From Myxococcales bacterium (GTDB lineage: Bacteria > Myxococcota_A > Polyangia > Polyangiales > Polyangiaceae): a stretch of 32,619 bases of DNA. A program made the translations under genes and the position numbers. Below the pieces are notes generated by a model. The model saw only the letters and a list, made by a program, of their open reading frames with translations. It was not told where the DNA came from and did no database searches. Below, piece after piece: positions 24,601 through 29,660 of the stretch. Each line of letters starts with the position of its first letter. Position 1 is the stretch's first letter. The stretch lies in contig CAHJWM010000054.1 of assembly GCA_903642325.1 (NCBI GenBank), positions 1-32,619 of the forward strand, given 5' to 3'.

Positions 24601-25665
24601 ACCAACGGCCCCGGCCTCAACATCCCCCCCGCCGTCCGACGCCGCATCCTGTACGAAGGCGTGGATCAAGCTCTATGGATGTACGACGCCACGATTGGGT
24701 CGTCGGTGTACTTCGAAGTGGACACGTTGGGCAACGTACGCCGCCTGCGCGGTGGCAAACCGCTCTCCGGGCCAGCGCTCGCGAGCGACTTTGGCGGCTA
24801 TCGCTACACGGCCTTTGGGCACCTCAACACGACGGACACGACCACGCCGTACCCCACGGTTGCGGGTCAGCGCTATGAGCAGCCGCTGCGTTGGCAGAGC
24901 CACTGGTTCTTGGATGTGGGGCCCGGATTGTATGATTTCAAAGCGCGCGTTTGGTCGCCTGATTTGGCGACGTTTTTGCAACCGGATGAGTTTGGTTATC
25001 TAACGCGGACTGGCACGCTGTGGTCGTGGCCGGGGCAGAATCCGTATCGGTGGCGAGATCCGAGTGGGCGTGACGCGGAGGAGTGGTTTCTGCGCAATGC
25101 GGACAATTTGCAAGCGGGCGCAGAGGCGGTGTCTGGCGCCGCGCTGACGCTCGCGACGGGGGGACTTGCCGGGGAGTTACTGGGATTGGGCTCGCTCGAT
25201 GCGCTCGGCCTTGGCGCGGCGTCGGGGGCGGGGGCAATCGTGGTGGACTCTGGCGCGGCGGCGACTACCGCGGTCGTGGCTGAGGCGGCGGAAAACCAGT
25301 GTTCGGCCGCGGCGGACGGGGTTGAAGCCGCCGCCGCAGAGGGGGCAGAGGCTGGTGCTGGCGCGCTCGCGAAATCCGACCTGAACATTGGAGTCCATAC
25401 TGCTGAACGCATGGCTGAGCGCGGCGTAAATGAGTCGATGGTGAGGGTCGCGCTCGAGAAGGGAACTCCATTCATCGACCCGAAGAACGGAACGATCAAC
25501 TACGTGCTCCGTGAGGGATTTGCGAGCGGAAAGGACCTTCTGGTTGGTACGAACCCATTGACCGGGAAGATCACAACGGTAATTCGGGGAAGCGATCTAA
25601 TCGCGCCGAGATTTGTTCCGCTCATTTCGGGCGGACCTCAGGTAGTCATTCCGTGGGGGCCGTGA
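21661..25665 (+). CDS. RHS/YD-repeat lipoprotein with DUF4258-like C-terminal toxin domain
   Basis: 1334 residues from the ATG at 21661 (a GTG at 21616 is in frame). A signal peptide ends at LPLGCSS, a weak lipobox. Then come an 11-residue Ala-Gly-Pro repeat linker, two Cys-rich DDGNPCTMDWCD / DDGDVCTTDTCD motifs, a carboxypeptidase-regulatory-like beta domain (~180-265) and the start of a ZU5 domain (GPEGGSASD, VEIPPGALPSS). From ~345 YD/RHS repeats follow (FSYDAATGNV, TYDAAGNVAS, FSYDQLGRQKS), then the RHS core-associated motif GLYDFKARVWSPDLATFLQPDE and NPYRWRDPSGR (Asp near 1133). After DPSGR come an Ala/Gly-rich stretch and a ~95-residue tip with HTAERMAERGVNESMV and GKITTVIRG, the signature of DUF4258 (BECR-fold RNase-like toxins). 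The RHS cage would shelter the tip. The downstream gene overlaps its stop. Confidence 0.85.
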   Translation: MKLCVLRLFVLGVSVWALPLGCSSGPNAPMSDAGSAEAGAPGVTPGGDAGAPGVTPGGDAGAPGDAGVSGTCTNATVDDGNPCTMDWCDPSSGPVHMPLAAGTACADENVCNGAESCNAEGACAAGTPLVVDDGDVCTTDTCDVKQGVSHAAQPGCDRLPNLGGGRYETRASLLGIVHSADGAAVSGYAVSVLEVPVSGAARSDLTVVAASDGSFRARLTGFPEVVPAHTPPLHALVRITAEGFLRVEREVYLRPGDAKNLGTLVMIPSDSALTMIGPEGGSASDSRNLVTVEIPPGALPSSIPIRITPVQAREQFPFPLPDTTATMYGVVLEPDDAKGHIVRVADATQAGPTGRQTTFTWNGDGQPNTITSHQVLTAFSYDAATGNVSASSDITGTNGWTYDAAGNVASRSDATTSLTYTHDAGNRLTKIVDALGNATTLGYGQGACGCPNGELLTSLHTPDLPTDAQWTYAYNADGLLQTATDPQSATRSFSYNATRDVASTKDALGHETRFSYDQLGRQKSITDPLGRLGVFAYPVPMSGAMNGPSVYAGSPDGQAATTDLDATLTDGQYQVGKNFYPLASFPARVEFYRDATFAFSLGRNYDSNQRLANRGDRVGLPFSGSQILPTTTTASQYREQLFSYINNYDWTSLFQDTESDYIGHYEYEFNNYNADLDVTSDTGWTAVTANYTYTRDNAGRATAVATTFQGLDGTTTESFPGPAASYNYDPTTGRITTLTNGSGTQALAYDARGLLKTLALSFDTGQPTPQAEGTFALSYDPVGRNTRLDYPDGHFRTQSYDRVGRLLSRCYDGYPAPAVARCYTAQYNAVGNPSELTDPEGKSEISYDALDRVTQVWRTPTGGPRTLDEEYSYNALGALSKNIATSVDDKRPLLSGGGTASGGIPATHSGQAVTLDPAGQVTGLDGSTLTFNKRAWLTGLTQAATTESYSYDAQSRRVVRLSTGTTGEYYSYDGANLVAVTNGPGLNIPPAVRRRILYEGVDQALWMYDATIGSSVYFEVDTLGNVRRLRGGKPLSGPALASDFGGYRYTAFGHLNTTDTTTPYPTVAGQRYEQPLRWQSHWFLDVGPGLYDFKARVWSPDLATFLQPDEFGYLTRTGTLWSWPGQNPYRWRDPSGRDAEEWFLRNADNLQAGAEAVSGAALTLATGGLAGELLGLGSLDALGLGAASGAGAIVVDSGAAATTAVVAEAAENQCSAAADGVEAAAAEGAEAGAGALAKSDLNIGVHTAERMAERGVNESMVRVALEKGTPFIDPKNGTINYVLREGFASGKDLLVGTNPLTGKITTVIRGSDLIAPRFVPLISGGPQVVIPWGP
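21775..21858 (+). repeat. 33-bp in-frame tandem repeat in the RHS linker
   Basis: Two 33-bp units (21775-21807, 21808-21840) and a third shortened by 15 bp (21841-21858) encode AGAPGVTPGGD-type repeats. Units begin GGCGCGCCGGG and end GATGCC. The linker length is probably variable between strains by slippage. Confidence 0.8.
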
Positions 25666-25979
25666 TCGTGGCTACCGTAGTTGACCAAGCGGTGACTCTA
25701 CTCGTCAGTGCCTTGCTTGAGCCGATGAGTCGAAAGGCGGCGGTCGCCCGCTTCCAGGCAATGATCTGGGCGGGGCGCCCGCCTGAAGTTTCAGAGGCTA
25801 TTTTTGATGTGATGCGGGAGTTGGCGCATGACCTGGACTATTTCGAACAGGATCAAAAGGTGAGGAAAGAGGATGGCTCCTATTTCGGGCACAAGCACTT
25901 GGAGGACGAGATCCGAACCTCGTTAGGTAAGTTGAATGCTTTGGGAATTGCTGTGCCGAGCGATATCAGCGTCGGATGA
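25662..25979 (+). CDS. candidate immunity protein for the RHS toxin tip
   Basis: 105 residues. The GTG at 25662 overlaps the RHS stop as GTGA; a GTG at 25653 is also in frame. The product is acidic, helical and without a signal peptide (MSRKAAVARFQAMIW, AIFDVMRELAHDLDYFEQDQ, FGHKHLEDEIRTSLGKLNALG), as expected of a cytoplasmic immunity protein. It does not match an immunity family I can name with certainty. Its GC is low: 28 of 60 bases (47%) in 25801-25860, against well over 60% in most of the window. Position, size, overlap and composition together make an immunity role likely; no binding evidence is visible in sequence. Confidence 0.65.
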   Translation: MIVATVVDQAVTLLVSALLEPMSRKAAVARFQAMIWAGRPPEVSEAIFDVMRELAHDLDYFEQDQKVRKEDGSYFGHKHLEDEIRTSLGKLNALGIAVPSDISVG

Positions 25980-26016
25980 TTGGGAATTGAATCCGTCGGG
26001 GGCCACGTCGCACTGA

Positions 26017-26047
26017 GGCCGCCGGTAGGGCGTGGCTACCGGCGGCC
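26017..26047 (+). terminator. 12-bp perfect stem after the immunity gene
   Basis: GGCCGCCGGTAG (26017-26028) and CTACCGGCGGCC (26036-26047) form a perfect 12-bp stem with a 7-nt loop, 37 nt after the immunity stop. There is no T-tract. It probably ends or stabilises the RHS-immunity transcript. Confidence 0.5.
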
Positions 26048-26139
26048 GGACCGCGCCCTCCGGGGCGGGCGGGGCTCAGTGTCGCGGAGCGCCGTGCTAG
26101 CGCCTCGCGTTGCACTGTGAGCGACATCGCGGTGATGAG

Positions 26140-26209
26140 CACGGTGTCGCCGGCGCATTGCGTTTTGCAGTCGTCTTCGCACCGCGCAGTGCGTGCCGGC
26201 GACACGGTG
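26140..26209. repeat. long imperfect inverted repeat
   Basis: CACGGTGTCGCCGGC (26140-26154) pairs with GCCGGCGACACGGTG (26195-26209) with one mismatch. Pairing continues inward through GCATTGCG and CGCAGTGC with a small bulge, leaving a loop of ~22 nt. No gene explains it. Confidence 0.6.
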
Positions 26210-26273
26210 CGCGCCGCCGAGTGCTGGAAGCCGAGCTGCGCCGAGCATGGTGAGAGCGGAGCCTGCCCGCCCG

Positions 26274-26301
26274 AGGAAACATAATGGTCGTTATGTTTAG
26301 G
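26274..26301. other. dif-like site A (11-6-11 dyad)
   Basis: An 11-bp left arm AGGAAACATAA, a 6-bp spacer TGGTCG and an 11-bp right arm TTATGTTTAGG. The inner eight bases of each arm (AAACATAA / TTATGTTT) are perfectly inverted. The right arm matches the E. coli XerD half of dif (TTATGTTAAAT) at 8 of 11 positions. A Xer/tyrosine-recombinase site is one reading; a regulator operator is another. Confidence 0.4.
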
Positions 26302-26377
26302 TCGGCTCGGGGAGCCTGCGGGCCGGGGCGTAGCGCTGGATTGTTGCTGCTTGAGCGAGTAGCCCCGGCACGCGGGC

Positions 26378-26407
26378 CGCTGCGCATAATGGCCATTATG
26401 CGCAGCG
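26378..26407. other. dif-like site B, inside a 30-bp perfect palindrome
   Basis: CGCTGCGCATAATGG (26378-26392) is followed directly by its exact reverse complement. Read as an 11-6-11 site (26379-26406), the left arm GCTGCGCATAA matches the E. coli XerC half of dif (GGTGCGCATAA) at 10 of 11, with spacer TGGCCA. Its centre is 105 bp from that of site A, which has the same CATAATGG core. Confidence 0.45.
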
Positions 26408-26570
26408 CCGAGCCGACCGACTCGGGCGGGCTGGCGGAGCGCCAGTGACGCGGAGTGCGAATCGTGAAGCGACGCCATGCGCACAAGACGAACAGTGATC
26501 GAGCTGGCCACCGTCTCGACGCTCAGTTAGCCGCAGCGCCGCGTCGAAAAGTGCACGGTCGCAACGGTTT

Positions 26571-27327
26571 TTAAGACGGGGTCGATCGGCGGGTGCGGTT
26601 GGGCCGCCCTTGATTGGCGGCTTCGAAGTGATCGTCATCGACCTTGCGGATTTCGTGCTCAAGCATGCCCTCCGAGAAGGTGCGACCACCGAGCTCGACG
26701 ACGCGGGGCGTTTCTTCTCGAACGAACGTGGCGCCGCAGGCGCGGAGCACGTCGTGGTCGGGCCAACCGAGCAGGTCATCTCCGCGGGCTTGCTGCTCGT
26801 CGGGCAGAGTGATGATGAACTCCGCACTCGCGTCGTCATCATCGTAGCCTTCTGCGTGAGCGTGGTGGAGCGCTGCTTGTCAGCGTATGTGCCACGATGA
26901 ACCAGTCTTCGTTGGCGTCTGGAGTGGTGCACCAATAAAGCTTTAGAGGGGCATAAGCAGCCCATTTCTGCTCGCTGTCCCACACGTAAAAGCCGGTGTC
27001 TTGAAGCGAGCCGTCCGGCGCCACGATGAGAATCTCGGATGTCGCATTGCGATCAAGATCGTCAGCGGGCTCATCAAGCTCGGAGAGCGATTTTAGCTCG
27101 AGTTGGTGCTCATCGGCGTCGAAGGTGACGTAGCCATCGTCTTCGGGGTCGTCACTCACGCTGAAGGAGAATTGTCTTTCGACGAGCAGCGCAGCCACAC
27201 CGGCGAGCAGCGCGTCGTGCGAAAGGAAGACACCGAGCACGAGCGGGGTGCAGTTGTCGATGTCGGTTTCGGTAACGACAAGCAGCTTTTCCGCTGGAAA
27301 TCCTGGTGGGCGAGCGATAGCGGGCAT
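26571..27327 (-). pseudogene. frameshifted gene of unknown function
   Basis: The ATG at 27327 starts a frame running to 26839 (MPAIARPPGFPAEKLLVVTE, to EDWFIVAHTL, then a basic nonsense tail SSAPPRSRRRLR). The protein-like sequence continues on the same strand in another frame: HAEGYDDDDASAEFIITLPD, GDDLLGWPDHDVLRACGA, REETPRVVELGGRTF, EGMLEHEIRKVDDDHFEAA, to a TAA at 26571. One extra base between about 26855 and 26890 explains both halves, which join to ~250 residues. The restored protein looks acidic and cytoplasmic; I do not know its family and see no HExxH motif. Its ATG shares one base with the XRE gene stop (TGATG), so it was the second gene of that operon. Confidence 0.65.
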
Positions 27328-27704
27328 CAGCCAGTCTTGCGTTTGAACTCTTCAACGATGGGGGCGAGGAACTCGACGATCCTGTCCTGCTGACGACGCG
27401 GGAGCTTGGAGACCTCATCGAAGAGCTTGCGGACTTTCCCGATTGGTCCACCGCCGCGAGGCGAGAGCGGCGATGCCGAAGCAGAAGGCGAGAGAAGCGC
27501 CTCGACAGTGACGCCGAGCACCTTGGCGAGCTTTGGCAGTACGTCGGAGCGCGGTGGTTTGTCGGTCTGCTCCCAGAAAGCGATGATCTGCTGCTTCTGG
27601 CCGACGAGGCGTCCGAGCTCGGTCTGAGTGAGGCCAGCACGCTGCCGGAGCGCAGCGAGGTGCGCACCTTGGGCGGGTCGAGACTTTCGAAGCTTTCGAG
27701 CCAT
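27327..27704 (-). CDS. XRE-family helix-turn-helix regulator
   Basis: 125 residues from the ATG at 27704. After a basic start (MARKLRKSRPAQG) comes an HTH_3 domain at ~15-70: LAALRQRAGLTQTELGRLVGQKQQIIAFWEQ, then LPKLAKVLGVTVEALL. A Ser/Ala-rich linker leads to a C-terminal helix KVRKLFDEVSKLPRRQQDRIVEFLAPIVEEFKRKTG, likely for dimerisation. It has the form of phage or toxin-antitoxin-type repressors. It is translationally coupled to the frameshifted gene. The same frame is open upstream through a truncated lipoprotein gene, so a fused product is possible if no separate start is used. Confidence 0.82.
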   Translation of the reverse strand: MARKLRKSRPAQGAHLAALRQRAGLTQTELGRLVGQKQQIIAFWEQTDKPPRSDVLPKLAKVLGVTVEALLSPSASASPLSPRGGGPIGKVRKLFDEVSKLPRRQQDRIVEFLAPIVEEFKRKTG

Positions 27705-27764
27705 AGCCCAAGGATAGGGGTGCATTTCCATGTGCCTGGGTTTTGGGGGAGCGCGAGCTTGCAC

Positions 27765-28292
27765 ATAGAACAAGAAGGCATTCTGGCTCGCTATCCAAGT
27801 CGGGCCTTCGTTGTAACCGTAGTTGTATGTGAAGGGCGCGGTGCAGATGTCCGTCGCCGGACCTTTGACCTGAGCCGGGAATGGACCGGGCGGACACGAC
27901 CATTGCTTCTTCGGGCCATTCGGGCCCCAGAACCCGACGGGACCGGAGCCAGCTGTCGCCGCTCCGTCGCCGGCCGTGCCACCTTGCGGCGTACCTGCGT
28001 ACCCTGCGCTACCGCCGCTGCCCGCGCGGCTGCCGCCGACGGCGGTGTCACCCGCGCTGCTCCCAGCACTGCCCGCGCCCGCAGGACTGCCGGCGCTAGC
28101 TTGTCCGCCACTACCAGCCGGGCCCGGCGCTTCACCGCCGATGCCTGCGGCTCCGGTGGTGCCCGAAGTTCCAGTGGGCGCCCCACCCGCAGAAAGACCG
28201 GGGGGCGACGATGTGGAGCCGCAGGCGAAAATTAGAGTGAGCGCGAGCGAGCCAACCACGGCAGGAGCTCGACTGGTTCTGTGCCTGGCCAT
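27765..28292 (-). pseudogene. truncated SMP-30/gluconolactonase-type lipoprotein gene (5' part only)
   Basis: The ATG at 28292 starts MARHRTSRAPAVVGSLALTL with a lipoprotein-type end IFACGSTSS, then ~90 residues of Gly/Ala/Ser/Thr-rich linker. The next part, WSCPPGPFPAQVKG, FTYNYGYNEGPTWIASQNAF, is the start of the SMP-30/LRE-like beta-propeller seen in many Polyangia lipoproteins. Homology stops near 27765-27774, after about one blade; the rest of the ~300-residue propeller is missing. The frame then runs without a stop through AYVQ-like filler into the XRE regulator. The gene is therefore broken by a deletion or by arrival of the XRE block. It could still make a short lipoprotein or a fusion. 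Confidence 0.65.
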
Positions 28293-28591
28293 GCCACGCG
28301 CATCTTGAAAGTTTGCAAAACACGGCGCAAGAACCGCTCTGCCCGGAGCGACCCGAACCTTGGCTGCTGATGCAACACGCTCGCCGGGCACGGGAGCGAC
28401 GAGGGCCGGCGCTTGCACTCCGACGGCTATGGCCCGATGCGGCCGTGCTTTGGCGACGCACGCACCCGCGCCGCACTCCGACCGTGACGCACCGCGCACG
28501 AGCACGACGATCCAAGCCGGCCTCTGCATCTCGCTGCCGTGCTATGCTGTTTTCATGACCAAGCGCACCGCTCGAGGAATGAGCGTTCTAG
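28293..28591. promoter_or_regulatory. intergenic region with leader mini-ORF and -10-like TATGCT
   Basis: The 299-bp gap lies between divergent genes. TATGCT (28543-28548) is a plausible -10. An ATG at 28555 opens a 15-codon frame (MTKRTARGMSVLVAE) whose stop at 28600-28602 overlaps the TTG start of the zinc-ribbon gene, so it may be a leader peptide or simply a chance frame. Confidence 0.35.
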
Positions 28592-28966
28592 TTGCCGAGT
28601 GATAATTGCGGGATCTGCGGGGGCGACGGCCGAATCGGCAACTCTTTCGGGCTTACGACGACCTGCCCAGGCTGTCACGGCTCGGGCAAGCGTTCGACGG
28701 ATACCGGCCTGTTCCGAGACGTAACGAAAACCAAGGCTTCGCATCACCGCGGCACGAACAAGACCGCAGCGGTCGAGAGGCAGACCTGGCCTTCCACGAC
28801 CGAAGGCGCTCGCCTAGCCAGCGAAATCCGCGACAACTCGAGTTGCGCGAACGAAACCAAAGCTCGCCTGACGCAAGAAATCATCGAGCATGAGTCCAGC
28901 CATGGCTCGTGTACTCAAACCTTTTTGAAGAAGATTAGAAAACAGGTGAGACCCAGTCTTCGCTAG
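28592..28966 (+). CDS. zinc-ribbon protein with DnaJ-type CxxC motifs
   Basis: 124 residues from a TTG start (MPSDNCGICGGDG). Two motifs, CGICGGDGRIG and CPGCHGSGKR, are those of the DnaJ central cysteine-rich domain, giving one zinc site and no J-domain. The rest is polar (AAVERQTWPSTTEGARLASEIRDNSS, LTQEIIEHESSHGSCTQTFLKKIRKQVRPSLR) with two more cysteines. I recognise the arrangement as a small Myxococcota protein of unknown function; the zinc ribbon may bind nucleic acid or protein. The start has no good ribosome site and is overlapped by a 15-codon leader frame, which suggests translational coupling. Confidence 0.7.
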   Translation: MPSDNCGICGGDGRIGNSFGLTTTCPGCHGSGKRSTDTGLFRDVTKTKASHHRGTNKTAAVERQTWPSTTEGARLASEIRDNSSCANETKARLTQEIIEHESSHGSCTQTFLKKIRKQVRPSLR

Positions 28967-29405
28967 CGCGACTCCACCACGCAAAAGCCCACCAAGGGCA
29001 GCCAACGGCGCGCGGTCTCTCCCTCGAGCGCTGATCGATATTCGAATCGTCTGGAGTTGGCTCCTGTCACTCCCGATGTTTGCGCGGTCGTTCGAAAGCG
29101 GCGATCGCCCGGCCGTGAGAGCTTTGCATGTTGGACACCGGCGCTAACGTGCGTCCCATCCTGTGGTTGGGAGCCGCGTTCATTAACTTTCATGTGCGTC
29201 GCGTCGCGCGGGAGCTCGTTATTGCTCGACGGCAGCGTCGTGGCTGCGGCCGCGGAGGCATTCATCGAGCTCCGAGGTGCGTTGCTGGGAATCGAGCGCC
29301 CCCTTCCGCGCGCGGACGACCCTGACGCATTCGCGTCGGTTCGAGCGTGGGCTTCACCCGAAAAGTGGTTGACCAGGTGGAATGCGCAGGGGACGCTCGC
29401 GGTGC
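28967..29405. other. 439-bp gap with one doubtful reading frame
   Basis: A plus-strand frame ending at 29464 contains a protein-like stretch from about 29189 (GSSLLLDGSVVAAAAEAFIE, RADDPDAFASVRAWASPEKW), but its N-terminal half looks random. It overlaps the next gene and matches nothing I know. A minus-strand frame here is equally unsupported. No RNA gene was seen. Confidence 0.25.
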
Positions 29406-29651
29406 GTGTCAGATCCCTCAGACGAGCATCGCACCGGTCGGTCGCACTTGCCTCCACCTCCTGAGTCTCCGGGCGGCGCGCGAGAATCGGTGCACTTTCC
29501 GCGGATGGAGCCTCCGCCATCTTCGTTGAAGTCCATGGTGCGGAGTGGCCGTCGGTCCGTGTCACGGGTTCGGGGCCCGACGTGGATCTTGGCGTTGGCG
29601 CTCGCCGCTGGCGTGGCGCTGATGGCGTATTTCTTCGGTATGCATCGCTGA
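29406..29651 (+). CDS. small single-pass membrane protein
   Basis: About 81 residues from a GTG at 29406 (MSDPSDEHRTGRSHLPPPP). A polar, proline-rich cytoplasmic part leads to a basic stretch (SGRRSVSRVRG) and one C-terminal membrane helix (TWILALALAAGVALMAYFFG). The positive-inside rule places the N-terminus in the cytoplasm, as in tail-anchored proteins. AGGGGA lies upstream but ~14 nt away. It ends 9 bp before priA and probably shares its transcript. Function unknown. Confidence 0.5.
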   Translation: MSDPSDEHRTGRSHLPPPPESPGGARESVHFPRMEPPPSSLKSMVRSGRRSVSRVRGPTWILALALAAGVALMAYFFGMHR

Positions 29652-29660
29652 GTTGGGGTC

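Larger units (their letters stand above)
25980..26570. other. 591-bp non-coding stretch dense in inverted repeats
   Basis: No supported gene lies between the immunity gene and the frameshifted gene. A 181-codon minus-strand frame crosses it, but it reads through all the palindromes and has no recognisable domain. The region contains the stem at 26017, the long repeat at 26140 and the two dif-like dyads. Confidence 0.6.

Noticed and set aside
26140-26209. Integron attC site
   Set aside because: No GTTRRRY/RYYYAAC core sites flank the stem and no integrase gene is present.
25966-26511. 181-codon minus-strand frame across the palindrome region
   Set aside because: It reads through all inverted repeats, encodes low-complexity Arg/Ala/Ser sequence and has no domain.
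26571-27327. ImmA/IrrE-type peptidase partner of the XRE regulator
   Set aside because: No HExxH zinc-peptidase motif is found in either frame.
28293-28529. Upstream part of the 400-codon frame ending in the XRE domain
   Set aside because: The sequence before the lipoprotein ATG at 28292 looks random and is followed by a normal lipoprotein signal, so it is not coding.
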